Source of the DNA: Corbicula japonica
Lineage: Eukaryota > Mollusca > Bivalvia > Venerida > Cyrenidae
Reading direction: 5' to 3'
Assembly (NCBI GenBank): GCA_038501625.1
Contig: JAZAYU010000002.1
Coordinates: 15,399,702-15,463,701, forward strand
DNA length: 64,000 bases
This document shows positions 35,820 to 48,054 of this stretch, in pieces (the first letter of the stretch is position 1; every line of letters begins with the position of its first letter). The position numbers were made by a program, and so were the translations under genes. The notes under the pieces were generated by a model that saw only the letters and a program-made list of their open reading frames with translations, had not been told where the DNA came from and searched no databases.

Positions 35820-37640
35820 TGACATTTATTGACACTCCAAGGTTGAAGTCAAATTTTTCTGATGTTTTGAGCTCTTGTCAAAACCATACGAACTGAAGAA
35901 ATGACTGAATTACGGAAATAAAGAAAAAGTTAGGACAGTGCGACGACGAAATGCTGCTTCACACGTCCGAAAGTTTAAAAGACGGGTATTTAAAAGAAAA
36001 TATAAGGCAACCCTATGGCGGGGCATTTGGGTGACAAAAGAACATGATTTTAAACTACACATGTATAATAGATTTTGTGTTTCATTTTCTTACCGAGTTT
36101 ATTATTAATATGATTACAATTGTGTCATCGACTGTGTAAAATTGTTATTTATTTGATTTGATTAAGTGACCTTATTTTGGACAAAATAAACGATACAAGT
36201 TAAATCTATGAAGGATACACCCTTGGAACGGTCAGTGACAAAACTAAAAAATATAAGCCACTGGGGTGTTAAACCGAATTGATGTGCGCATCCCCTTCCC
36301 CCGCCTATTCTGTAGAACAAACAAAATTACATAAAAGTAAAATATGCTCGTCAGCAATTGCCACACCCAGAAAACACAGCTCGCAACGCAGCCGGAAGTA
36401 GAGAGGAGGAGCACACAAACAAATAAAAAAGGAAGCTAATAGGATTGTCAAGCAAAAGGGCAATTACTCAATGATCTTACTGATATCAGAGCCCTTGGAA
36501 TCAAATCAGCGAGAATACGATGACGTAGATAAAAGAAACAGATCGAGCTTCTTGTAGGTTCTTTTCCAAGATTTCCTTTGTTGCAAAAGTGATTTAAAAT
36601 TGTACCTCAGTTTCTGAACTTAATCTGGGTATCGGCAATAAAACTTGCAAAATTATTTTTCCTTAAAATAAAAAGAAATGACTATAAACGATTCCACGTA
36701 ACAATTAATGGAACAACAGGGTAACAAAAGATAGGATAATATTTCGTTATAATAAAGCCTCGATTGTTATATTTTGAAAACATAATTTATTTAAAACAAA
36801 TTTTCGCGGAATGCATAATAAATAATCCCTGCTGCTCAATTGTATGATGTCATTTTTAGGAATTGACGTTAAAAGTTACCTTTGTCCATTCAATTTAATT
36901 TTTTTCGTCGGTTTAGTCTCAGAATTGATGATGTATATTTAATAATATTGACACCGGTATTTAATTGTGTGCCGTCAATTTATATAATTCCAAAGCAGAT
37001 GAAGTATAGTTACAGGGTTTGATGGAAGATCTTTATCCCCGAACGTGTATTTAAACAATTAATTATTTTGTCGACACTCACGAGAGTCAAGTCTGTGAAA
37101 TAGTTTCCTTAAGTATTTGGTTACACGCACACATCGCGTTATATTAAGCCCCATACTGGTTCCTCGCTTCATTCTTACTATAGGCGTAAGCGTGCAGGCA
37201 AACAAATATTCATTTTTTGAACAATCATTTTACACTCGAACCTGTGCTTATGACCGCCTGTAAACAAAGATTCTCTGTGGATAAAGACCACATTTTTCCA
37301 TCTTACTAAAGAACAAAATCACCTGTGAAGAAAGATCACCATTCCCTTATGACCACTTTTGTGTTTTCCACTGAATGGTCTTTGAACAAAGGTTTGACTG
37401 TATTGATAAACGTTCGACAACGTGCGCATTGCAATTGTTATTTTAGCATACATTGAGACAGTTAAGACTAAGATTTTTTCCATCGCAATTTATGAAAAGG
37501 CAGTCGTGTAATTTATTATTCCTTTAAATGTTGATGTTTTCTAATCGGCAAGAATCGAAAGTAATGAGATTTTGATAATTTTCTTTTTATCGATTAACAG
37601 TATTGGGAGGATTGTGGCAAGCCCTTAAACAAAGACAAAT
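35820..37640. repeat. Spacer block Z, copy 1
   Basis: Matches the 3' end of the window in rearranged order. Segments here are 35825 (TTATTGACACTCCAAGGTTG), 36210-36950, 36955-37230 (ACACCGGTATTTAATTGTGT) and 37405-37640. Their partners lie at 63783, 57990-58550, 62562-62845 and 62855-63010. Includes a reverse R1 at 36210-36560. Confidence 0.6.
37231..37402. mobile_element. 172-bp MITE with an empty paralogous site
   Basis: Imperfect TIRs TACACTCGAACCTGTG and, on the complement of the right end, TACAGTCAAACCTTTG. At 62838-62860 the paralogous spacer runs GAACAATCATATTATAGATA then AACG with no insert. The superfamily is not assigned. Confidence 0.6.
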
Positions 37641-39684
37641 GAATGACTTTACAATCTTTTAAGGTGTTATTGAAGACTTAATTTCAATTTGTTATTAATA
37701 CTGGCAGAAAATTAACCTAAATGTTTTTAAAATTCAGCATAACTGAACCAAAGAAGGATACCTTGCGCACATTTTCCCGCCACGTCCCTCCGACCTTAAT
37801 CAACGTTTGAATGCAATAAAGTTCATTTGGTGAATTCTATTATGTAAAATTTTAGTAATCTTAAAAACATCCCTTAGAATGAAAAGATTTGCCGATAAAT
37901 CCTTTGTAGTAAATTAGGTGATACTTAACTTTTATTTGTGTTTCAATATTTATATTTCAATATTTAGCAATTTATTTGTAATTTAGAATGTCTTTAACTG
38001 AAAAATAGAATTATTTATGATATTCTTGTGATGCATTCTATGATTTCATGCCGACAAAGAAGTCTATGAAAATCGTAAAAAATGTTCAAAATGTTACATC
38101 TTAAAGTTGGTATCTAATAAAAAAAACAAGTAACCTCGGTAAGGTCAAATTTTTATTTAGTTTTTCATTGCATAACATCATGTTCTTGACATACACAAAG
38201 TTTGAATGAAATCTATTATTGGGAAAATTTTGATGAAACTGTAGCGACTGCCTTTAATTGCCTATCTTGTTCAAAACGTTTATTTCGGTTATTTTAGGAA
38301 GAAACACGTTTACAATTGCATCAATTGCATCGGTGAATGAACTAAAACCCATCTATATATTAAAAAATAATTCATGCATGCCGGGAAACCAATCAAAATA
38401 ATGCAATCATCAAAGCGGAGAAGGCTTGAAGAGAGTGATAACTTATAATGCTTATGAATCGAAGAGGAGACGCTGCTTTTGTTGTTTATATTTTTTACCT
38501 TTTTTGTTAATTTAAATTTCCATAAAAATAATGGTTGAGAAATTGAGAAGTTCCAGAAAAAATATTTTTTCTATCTTTTGACTTAAACTTGATAACGGGT
38601 TTAAGGCTTGCAGAAGAAATATCTATTTGTGTGATATCGAAACCATGGTCTTAAATGTTAAGACGAAATATTGCATTCCATTGACAGATTTTACATTTTA
38701 TGCGAGTCTAGCAACTATTAATTTCAAATATATATCAACGCTTCGCTAGACAATTTGCTGCAAACTCGGGCACAGCATAACGTCAGGTAACGATTATTTA
38801 TAAAAGGGCAAACTAAAGTAATCTGTATTTCTAAAACTGAAAGTAAATCTTCGTTTAACATCTGGCTATAATTGTAGAATATCTCCTGTGACACAGATAT
38901 GCTGTTCTCGAGGATATCATGTGGTTCTTATGAAGGTACGCATGCCAGAAAACACATTTGTTGAAGCAGTTAACAGTGTAAATCTTTTACATTACTATCA
39001 TTATACTGTTTGCAAGCATATTTTATCTCACATTATAAAATATCCCACCTGAGCTCATGATTTAGTATACACATACAAATAAAATATAGTTTCTTTGTCC
39101 GTCTTGTAATAAATAAACGTGGATTTAATGTTGTATTTAGCTAGACACATTTTGAACTGCGTATTTCATACAACTATATAATTAATGTGCTTTGATTGTG
39201 GTATCTTTTCTAAATGCAATTTATCATTATGTGTGTTATGAATGTATCTGTTTTTCGGCGTTAGCTGTCTAAGCTCACTTTTGACCTAGTTTTTCGACCA
39301 ATGAAATATTGTAAATAAAACTTATTATGCAGCGGGAAAATCAAATAGATTATTTTGATTGGTTATTAGTGGGTCTCGTTAATGATTACCGTAACGATTT
39401 TTATATTGTGTGTTAGTATTTATATGGCACTTATATGTTCGGGCATTTACGTTTTTAAAAGCGATAATTGTATTGGAGAAAAAGATATTTACGGTATAAA
39501 TAACCAGTTAAGTAAATTGATGGCTTAAATACGATTTTATATGGAATATTCATGCGTGTCAGGTAAACACTCGAGTACAATACACAGTGTAAAACGACAG
39601 AGAAGTGCTGATATTTCTGGTTCTTACTGGTTCCTTTCTAGTTCCTTTAATACTGATTGTTAATTTCAAGTCCAGTTATTCAAA

Positions 39685-39757
39685 TCGCCTTGGTGTAGTG
39701 GTAAACACACTCGCCTCTCAAGCGGAGGCTCCGGGTTCAATACTCGGGAGGGACACT
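39685..39757 (+). repeat. tRNA-like sequence (Glu CTC-like), probably a pseudogene or SINE head
   Basis: A box TGGTGTAGTGG, D stem GTGT/ACAC, anticodon loop CTCTCAA (CTC in the anticodon position), B box GGGTTCAATACTC with a T stem CCGGG/CTCGG. The acceptor stem pairs at only about four of seven positions and there is no T-run right after it, so I do not call a working tRNA gene. It is absent from unit 1. Confidence 0.5.
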
Positions 39758-40661
39758 TTTTTTAAGTTAATTTACGTAAAAGTTGGTAGATTTCGCTCTT
39801 GTTACAAGTTATTATTTTCTTTTATTGTATTTTAATAACATTTATTCGTCATTAGTACTAACTCTACAAGAGGTATTTTATTGAAACTGAATAAATGTAC
39901 AGTTAATGTAAGACATTCTTCTTTAATCGACGTATTTAATCGACCAGACGAAATTTTTGCACGCTCTTTATTTTTTGTTCTTTATTACATATAAAAATCT
40001 TTTCCATCAACGCCGTTTATCTTTTTTAAAGATATTTCTTGTTAATAATGCACACATCAAATATGATAAAGTACCGTCTAAAACCAATTAAAATTTTTAA
40101 GATAATTTATAGTTAATTTTCTGTTTTGAAGAATCGTTTTATTTTAATTCACAGTTGCATTATCGTTGACTTATTTAAAGAAATATGTTTCCAACACTTA
40201 TTCCATGCATCATTAATTTAAAAGTTCTTGAAAATCTTGATATTACATTTTTTTAGCTTTTTACACAGGTGAAGTTATAACTTTTAATTTTAATCCTTAT
40301 ATGTATTTTAGCGAATTTTGGCGATGTCGATCCAACAATAATGCATCTCAGTATCAACATTTGGCTCTTTTTCTGATACATTAGAATAGATGATGCATGA
40401 ATATCATGAGCAGCAATATTTAGAAAACACAACCTCCCCACATAGCTCAATAAAACAGAAAGGAAAATAGAGCATGGGTTAATAACTTCATCAGCCGCAA
40501 ATAAGATACCAGAAACAATTATTGATGAAAAAAGAGAACCTATGGGTTAATGCCGTGGAACGGTAAGGCAAATATATGCTAAAACCATATTCAAGGGTGC
40601 AGCAACCTTACACTAAAAGGCAAATTATAAGTTGTGTCAATTTAGTACATTTAATTTAATG

Positions 40662-40667
40662 TTTATT
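40662..40667 (-). terminator. Candidate poly(A) signal of GPCR 2
   Basis: AATAAA on the gene strand, about 135 bases after the stop, at the place equivalent to that in copy 1. The reverse R1 copy at 40370-40610 follows. Confidence 0.45.
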
Positions 40668-40801
40668 TCCGTTCAAGTCCTGTGTCGTTGAATCCAGTAC
40701 TATCGAATAAAACAACAGATATAAGTCAATGTCAATCCCGAGGTCCAATCCAATGGTCCAGTAATGTTTTCCGTTGAATTGAACAGATTAGTGTGCTGCA
40801 G

Positions 40802-41833
40802 TTAATTTTGTGTAGTACCTTGCTGCTGTCCGTTTCCGAATTTGAAGCACCGTCCACATTTTAAGGCACACTTCTTGACCGCCGCTCGAAACCTAGTTCC
40901 GCTAATACAGTAAAGAACAAAGTTCACACAGCTGTGTGTGTACATAAGCATGTTAACAAAACACCACCACGGATCTTGGTGTTTTATATTCATTGGAACG
41001 TCCTTGGGTATCCAATATGGCTCCCCGATGAAGTACACAGCCACAGGTAAGGTACAAGTTATGAATACTATGTTGAGAGCAACCAGTAGTATGCTGTATG
41101 TCCTTTGATATGGCAGAGAACTTGGCTGGACGGTGGAACTAAATGGAAATATTCTTCTCTTGCTTTTGAAAAGCGTATATAGGATACATATGTTTCCGAT
41201 TGTCAGTACAACAAATGGTATCAAAGAAAACTTACACATACCTATCCAAATCCATACTTTGGAAAAGAAATATGCGTATTCCTCCGTTAATGGAGCGCAG
41301 GGTATTTCCATAGTAACAGTAATGTTATCAACCATGGTTTCTATTTCTAGAGTTCCAAATCCAAACAGCAAGTGTGAATTAATAGCTAATGCCCCAGTTG
41401 TAATGAAAAGTACAACACATTTTGCAAATAATTTCGTACACACGGATTTGCTTTTCATAGGGTATACTGTGTGCATTACCCTTTCGAAAGTCACAGCCAT
41501 TAGAAGCCATACGGAAATGTCAGCACAGGCGTAGATAAGCCAGAGGGATGTCTTGCAGAAGAAAGGATGTATCAATTTTGTATCAATATCGAACACAAAT
41601 TTGATCCAGTCAAGAAGAAGTCCCACGTGTAAGACAGCCAAGTCCGCTGCAGCTAGTCCACGGAGATACATCGCAGAAGCTTGCCCATTAAAGTTTCGAC
41701 CAGACAATACTACTGTTGAAAGTATATTACACGTTGTTCCGAATAGAAATAAACAGGGCGATATAATTTGCCACATCAATACACCAATTCTAAGTTCCGT
41801 TTCCGAGCGAAAATGAGAATATTCAAAGTCCAT
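40802..41833 (-). CDS. Class A GPCR, neuropeptide-receptor type, copy 2
   Basis: Intronless, 343 residues, open throughout. My hand alignment to copy 1 finds about 23 substitutions plus a two-residue insertion (KF) in the C-terminal tail. TM3, extracellular loop 2 with its sequon, TM5 and TM6 are nearly unchanged. Six changes cluster in the TM4 region (residues about 131-151), for example L131V, F139C and I145T. The ERV, CTLP and NFVLY variants are kept, so they are ancestral features and not damage. One TM7 change, N300H, lies next to the helix 7 polar region. The tail gains a cysteine (KCGRCF) that might be palmitoylated. Retained frames and mostly conservative changes suggest both copies are functional. 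Confidence 0.9.
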   Translation of the reverse strand: MDFEYSHFRSETELRIGVLMWQIISPCLFLFGTTCNILSTVVLSGRNFNGQASAMYLRGLAAADLAVLHVGLLLDWIKFVFDIDTKLIHPFFCKTSLWLIYACADISVWLLMAVTFERVMHTVYPMKSKSVCTKLFAKCVVLFITTGALAINSHLLFGFGTLEIETMVDNITVTMEIPCAPLTEEYAYFFSKVWIWIGMCKFSLIPFVVLTIGNICILYTLFKSKRRIFPFSSTVQPSSLPYQRTYSILLVALNIVFITCTLPVAVYFIGEPYWIPKDVPMNIKHQDPWWCFVNMLMYTHSCVNFVLYCISGTRFRAAVKKCALKCGRCFKFGNGQQQGTTQN

Positions 41834-42344
41834 GTCTGTCTTCAGTTTTCTTTCAAATGTTTATTTGGAGTCTGCACATATCCGTTAAATAAAGGAAGAG
41901 TCTATATAAAATGATTTCATCGATATTCGTTATATAAAACAGGCGTTTTCTAAATAAAGGACTATCTCCAATACTTGTATATATCATCTTAAGACGGATA
42001 TTGCATCTCATTTCTGGCTTCAATATAACACAGCAAGGAAATCGTTGACTCAAAATAAACGGCATTATGTTGGAGATAGTTCCATAGCAGTATCATTTTG
42101 TTATATCATTAAATAAAGCGGTCACCGATTTAGATTTAAGGATTGAATACTTGATGGATTTCATTTGGTATGTTTTCAGTATGTGAAGTGTAAAGTAACT
42201 CGTGGCAAAAAGTGCGTAGCTGTCGATGCGTAACACTGCGAACCACCGTTATTAATAATTCGTCAGATAAATAAGACCTCATCGTAGAGATACAGTTGAA
42301 ATGTAAATATAAGAAATATAAATTACAAAAAATGATATGCTTCC
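41834..42344. other. GPCR 2 upstream region
   Basis: Homologous to 26124-26639. Conservation extends about 500 bp upstream of both ATGs. Confidence 0.4.
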
Positions 42345-42545
42345 TGTTGATTATAGTGTGAGGTTGATGCACCTAAAAACATGGTGTTAAACTTTCCAGT
42401 GGCAAATTAGTTTCCCAATGACCGCTTTAAGGTTTTCTTTTACGTTAATTGTAACCTATCCTCTCGTTTCCTCTCTACATTGTGGATTCGTGGGAGGCTG
42501 TGTTTTCAGTGTGTGGTAGTATCTGATATGCGAATTTCACTCTTA
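42345..42545 (+). repeat. R1, 3' half, shared with unit 1
   Basis: GAGGTTGATGCACCTAAAAA to GTGTGGTAGTATCTGATATG. Confidence 0.55.
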
Positions 42546-43225
42546 TTTAAAGTAATCTAACATAAAACCTAAAAAGAACTTTGCAACAATTCTTCAATAC
42601 ATATGGATTCGATAAACTGTAATAAAAACAGTTTGTTATTACAAGCATGAAGTCTATATTATCATACTCCGCTGAACGCCGCTGAACACAGAATGGCATT
42701 ATCTAAAATACCACATTGAAAAGATCCATTTTCATCGCCATATGTGCACTGTCGAGGGGGATGGAAGAATAGTGTTAGATTACAGGTGTAAAAACATGTA
42801 TATTGAGTTGCACTGTACCCGGGGCAAGACGGCACGGGCAATTAAAGGATCAAATCATGTTAGTAGCAATATACTTTACGATATGATGATAATAAAGTTG
42901 ATTTCTGTCAATTCTGTGAATATATTTTATTTTCGTTGGCAATTAATTTTGTGTTTATTGGTAAAACAGCAGTTTCGTGGATTCTTTGATTATTGGCCTT
43001 TCATTTTCGAACAAATGTTTACTTATATTTTAATGTAGTAAAATATTTCGTTGGGGCTTTAAATTCGCGGATCGATCTATCTACTTAGTCCACAAAAATA
43101 AGTACACTACGAAGATTTCAAAGAATAAACTCTATTGATGTATTTTAACCGAACAATTTTTTTTAAATAGTATTTCTTATACTTTTTTGAAAGACAACAT
43201 CAAGTGAATTTCAATTCATTACCAT

Positions 43226-44060
43226 TATGCGCTTTGTGCAAAGTTTCATTGAACGACATTTTGCCATTATTGAGATTTTGATAATTTTCTTTTTATCGAT
43301 GAACGTGATTGGGAGGTTTGTTTGTTTGTATTTAGTTTTATTTATCGTCGCTACAGGAAGCCCATATGAGCGACGCCTCCAGAAGAGTGTTAGTCATTTT
43401 AGGTTTTGGAGGATAGTGCAAGATACAGAGGACTCTCCAATTCCAGAATCGTCCCTGGTTCTTTTAAGTGTCCGGTGTATAGCAGCACTACACTGGACCT
43501 CGGTTTAACGTCTCTTCTTAAAGACTAACCACTGAGCTAACGATCCGCTCTGATTTGGAGGAGTGTGGTAAGCCCTTAATATACAGTACAAACAGCGCAG
43601 AATTTACCCTTCTGACAACAACATTTTATTGTGTCCTCGTGACTTACGTATGTAAACTTTACGAGATAATAGTAAAAATGTGTTTGACCTTCAATTTTCT
43701 TCCTGGTCGCGTAAATGTATGACAATCACTGATTTCTCTTTTAGTAGTTGAAAGTTTTTTACAAAGTACAAAACATTATCTTGTCAGTAACATTGCACTC
43801 ACGTGGGAATTTAAAGTTTTGTTTTGTATCGCTTAGTTTTTGTGAATGTATGTAAAAATAATTTTAAGGAACTTTAAGGTCTAGCTTGTGTTCTTTGCTA
43901 TTCTAACGTGTCTTTCTGTATGCAAAATCAAGATACACTGGTAACATTCATTTGTGCAAAGTTTCATTGAACGGCATTTTGCCATTATTGACATCTTGAT
44001 AATTTTCTTTTTATCGATGAATAGGATTGGGAGGAGTGTGACAAGCCCTTAAACAAAATA
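43226..44060. repeat. Two tandem copies of a spacer segment, the first split by a SINE
   Basis: GCAAAGTTTCATTGAACG, CATTTTGCCATTATTGA and TTTTCTTTTTATCGATGAA occur at 43239-43306 and at 43959-44025; part of this recurs near 37570. Region 43590-43950 between them shows nothing else. Confidence 0.6.
43317..43550 (-). mobile_element. Complete SINE with target-site duplication
   Basis: On the minus strand: head GCGGATCGTTAGCTCAGTGG (A box), body AGACGTTAAACCGAGGTCC, AAAGAACCAGGGACGATTCT, GGAGGCGTCGCTCATATGGG, and a tail of CAAA repeats. It is flanked by TGATTGGGAGG (43306-43316) and TGATTTGGAGG (43551-43561), an 11-bp duplication with one mismatch. The second spacer copy at 44026 reads GGATTGGGAGGAGTGTG and is the empty site. 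Confidence 0.88.
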
Positions 44061-44884
44061 GGATGCGAAGTCTCGTATTAATGTAACATTCTAAAACATA
44101 AAAATATACAAATTATCTGTATTCCTGATCACAAAACAGGTTGATTATTATAAAAAGTATGATATTATGATGTAATATTATCGTTAATACCGTTAAATTA
44201 ATTACATAGCTCTTTGAGTAACATTATATTTTCAGTCGAGGAAAATGTCTGGATCAGTTTTGAAATATGTGAGCTGTAACTGTATATCAAGTCAATTTTC
44301 TTGGCATAACCAGTTTTACAACGTTTGAACCAGACTTCAATAACCACCCAATAGAAAACCCAAAAGTGATCTTTCAAGGCATGTGGTTAGTCTGTGGGAC
44401 ATATACAATGTGGTCTTTACTCAAAGGTGTTCATTAACATAGGTTGAAATGTATGCCAGGACTTTCTCTTTTTTATTTTCATAATCAATTATTTTCGTTA
44501 ATAGACATTTAGTGAATGTAAAAGTTGTATTTTACTTAAAATTAAATGTGAAATATAAAACAGAACTGATGTCACTTTATGTCAAGTCATCTTTTTTCTA
44601 ATGAGAACAAATTGCACTTAAAATATTTAAACAAAAAAGAAGAAAAGAAATATTTAAAGAACAGGTTTAGGTTCAAGGAAGATATCAGCGCCATGTGTAT
44701 GAAACAGTGAGCTGAGTATCAAGTGTTAGACGTTTAACATGGGAAACTGTGAATACGATTTCCACAAATCAAAGGTCATTCTTACTTAATAACAACATCA
44801 ATTAAGTATAGCTCTACATATTTTTTCTCGTACTGAAGCATTGAAATATGTTTAAGTAACATAAACACCTTAAAAAACGAAAAT

Positions 44885-45025
44885 ACTAAAAAGTAAAATA
44901 TGCATATCAGGAATCGCCACACTCACAAAAAACAGCCTACCCACGCAGCGAAAAAGAAGTGAAGAATAAAGAGAGCATGTTTGATATAAGCATGTCAACC
45001 CAAAAGAAAATTTCGAAGCCTCATG

Positions 45026-45057
<32 letters not shown>
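44885..45057. repeat. R1 3' end (-) and an AT microsatellite
   Basis: 44885-45000 is a reverse R1 end (CATATCAGGAATCGCCACAC). 45026-45057 is an uninterrupted (AT)n tract. Confidence 0.7.
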
Positions 45058-45060
<3 letters not shown>

Positions 45061-45479
45061 AATATTTAATACTCAACAAAAAGGCTGATATTTCATATAA
45101 TTATTGCGAATGTACAAACTGGATGCGAACAAAATATAAACATATTGACCAACATCAAACAATGTTTAGTCAAAATATGATGCTAGAAGGGTATAAAATT
45201 ATACTTGAAATAACCGTTTTTTGTTCCTTTTTTTTAAGAAATGAGCTTTAACGGACATTTATAAAATTGGAATACTAGATTTTTTCTATATTGGATATTG
45301 GTGCTGGTAAATATTGTTGTCAAGGGTTAGCCTGTTCAAAGGGTATTGATTTTCATTATTCATTTAATTTGACTAAATCGGCCACAATTTGCTTAAACTT
45401 CCTGAAAAGGGTGCATTCAAAGATTGTTTGGTTCATATCTCATACTAGTGATCGACCGATTATTGTTTGAAATCATAGC

Positions 45480-48054
45480 AGTCCAGCCGTTTTCAGTAAA
45501 AATCGTTCACATTTGGTTAAAAGCACCAAATTTTGCACAAAGTTAGCTTGAGATGTACCTTTTGAAATGTGATAAAGACCCATTTGATATCTTTCCAAAA
45601 TGGCCGCTTTTTTCAAGATGGCCGCCAAAAATCTGGAAAATGCTGCTATTTGAAGGATTTTCATCGTATAGTTACAATTTTGGAGTCTAAACCTATATAT
45701 TCAAGGATGTTCTAAACATTAAAAGCAAAAGTAAGCACATCAAACAAATAATTAAGGAGCAAACGGCCTTTTTGTTACAGAATTTTTTCAAGATGGCCGC
45801 CAAAAATCTGGAAAATGCTGCTATTTGAAGGATTTTCATCGTATAGTTACAATTTTGGAGTCTAAACCTATATTTTCAAGGATGTTCTAAAGATTAAAAG
45901 CAAAGGTAAGCACATCAGACAAATAATTAAGAAGCAAATGGCCTTTTTGTTACAGAAATGTTTCAAGATGACCGCCAAAATTCTGGAAAATGTTGCTATT
46001 TGAAGGATTTTCATCGTATAGTTACAATTTTGGAGTCTAAACCTATATTTTCAAGGATGTTTTAAACATTAAAATTGCTGGTCAATTCTCTCCAGTCGCG
46101 AATCTCCTTACTAAGTAAAAATAGTACATTCACGCCATAATGTAGCACGAGTGAATGTACATGTACATTAATTCTGCCTTTGTATAAGGTAAGTTTTAAC
46201 TTATTTTCGTATTAATTATTGCTTAATGGGCACTTTATACAAAATGTTTTAAGAATTTAATTTCAATAACATTTTGCGTGTGCATTATGTCTTCCAATTC
46301 ATGCAAGTGAACTGTGAATCAGCTTTGGGGACAACTTCAAATATATATTCCTGTACACACCATTGCTGGTTCTCTAGGTCCAAAGTGTCGAGCTCTGCCT
46401 ATGTTTCATGCCTTCAGCGGGTGTGACAACACATCCACCTTTGCTGGTAAAGGGAAGAAATCTTCTTTGGAGACGTGGTAAATATGTGAAAGTGTAACTG
46501 AGGTGTTTGCAGACATTGGTAATGTACCACCACTGGAGAGAATGGACCAGCACATGGAAAACCTTGATCGATTTGTTGTTCTGCTTTATGACAAAACAAG
46601 CACTGCCACATTAGCTGATGAAGCGAGAAAAGATATCTTCACCAGGAAGGGCAGGTCTATTGATCTCATACAAACATCTGCTGCTCTCTACCAGCATGTC
46701 AGAAGAGCATCTTATCAAGCGGGTCATGTTTAGGGCCAGTCACTTCTCCCCAATCCCGTGTTACCTCCACTTGTTGAATGGGGTTGCATGAAAGGACCTG
46801 GGAATGCATGGGAACCCTATTGGTCAGATCTGCCTCAAGCATCAGTTTCCTGTATGGAATACCTGAAATGTGGATGTGTCAAAGGCTGCAGAGGAAGATG
46901 CAAGTGTGTGAAAGCACAACTAGCATGTACAGCTCTGTGCAAATGTGTGGGGTGGGGCGGGTGGGCGGGAGGGGTATTGTCACCGTGTGTGAGATTAGAT
47001 TGTGTACTTAAATTAGTCATTTCAGTACACTACCAGCAATTAATGGTTACAAGGATAAGACCTATTTTGGGATTAAGTAAATATAGAACTCTTCATATTG
47101 AGTTTATAAAACACTGTACTTTTTTTTGATATTCAAATACATTCTTAACTTTGCATTAAATTACAGAATAAAATATTATTACAGCCGGTTTAATATATTT
47201 TTGTAGGCAATTTCTGTAAGAAAAAGACCATTTGCTCCGTAAGTATTTGTCTGATGTGCTTACATTTGCTTTTAATGTTTACAACATCCTTGGCAATATA
47301 GGTTTAGACTCCAAAATTGTGACTATACAATGAAAATCCTTCAAATAGCAGCATTTTCCAGATATTTGGCGGCCATCTTGAAAAATTTCTGTAACAAAAA
47401 GGCCGTTTGCTCCTTAAATATTTGTCTGCTGTGCTAACATTTGCTTTTAATGTTTAGAATATCCTTGACAATATAGGTTTAAACTCCAAAATTGTAACTA
47501 TACGATGAAAATCCTTCAAATAGCAGCATTTTCCAGATTTTTTGGCGGCCATCTTGAAAAATGTCTGTAACAAAAAGGCCATTTGCTCCTTAAATATAAT
47601 TGTCTGATGTGCTTACATTTCCTTTTAATGTTTTGAACATCCTTGAAAATATAGGTTTAGACTCCAAAATTGTAACTATACGATGAAAATCCTTCAAATA
47701 GCAGCATTTTCAAGATTTTTGGCGGCCATCTTGAAAAAATTCTGTAACAAAAAGGCCGTTTGCTCCTTAAATATATGTCTGATGTGCTTACATTTGCTTT
47801 TAATGTTTAGAACATCATTGAAAATATAGGTTTAGACTCCAAAATTGTGACTATACGATGAAAATCCTTCAAATAGCAGCATTTTCCTTAATTTTGGCTG
47901 CCATCTTAAAAAAAGCGGCCATATTAGAAAGATATCAAATGGGTCTCTCTATCATATTTCAAAAGGTACATCAAAAGCTAACTTTGTGCAAAATTCGGTG
48001 CTTTTAACCGAATTTGAACAATTCTTCCATATTTTTACCGAAAACGGCTGGACT
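45480..48054 (+). mobile_element. 2.6-kb foldback transposon with 175-bp repeats in both arms
   Basis: The outer ends are AGTCCAGCCGTTTTCAGTAA (left) and its near complement (right, TTACCGAAAACGGCTGGACT). About 130 bp of unique arm is followed by tandem 175-bp units, each with CAAGATGGCCGCC, GAAGGATTTTCATCGTATAG and GAGCAAACGGCCTTTTTGTT. There are three units on the left (starts 45614, 45789, 45964) and four inverted on the right (ends near 47380, 47556, 47733, 47907). The flanks ATAGC/ATAGG may be a 4-5-bp target duplication. The core, 46076-47208, contains a broken coding region. The architecture resembles FB/Galileo-type foldback elements, but the superfamily is not assigned. Confidence 0.85.
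46311..46990 (+). pseudogene. Repeat-associated protein remnant with a CXC-type cysteine cluster
   Basis: One frame runs through the foldback core with only two internal stops: TAA after SSLETW (near 46480) and TAG after YQAGHV (46731-46733). Conserved-looking blocks are LPMFHAFSGCDNTSTFAGKG, NLDRFVVLLYDK, EARKDIFTRKG, ALYQHVRRASYQAGH and the cysteine cluster CGCVKGCRGRCKCVKAQLAC then TALCKC, which resembles tesmin/TSO1 CXC domains. I recall this block order from abundant uncharacterised invertebrate proteins, but this is memory and not a search. AATAAA at 47167-47172 could be its poly(A) signal. A TGA at 46308 limits the left side. It may be the element's own second protein or a captured gene piece. 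Confidence 0.68.

Noticed and set aside
43227..43508. 93-codon plus-strand frame
   Set aside because: Most of it is the complement of a SINE.
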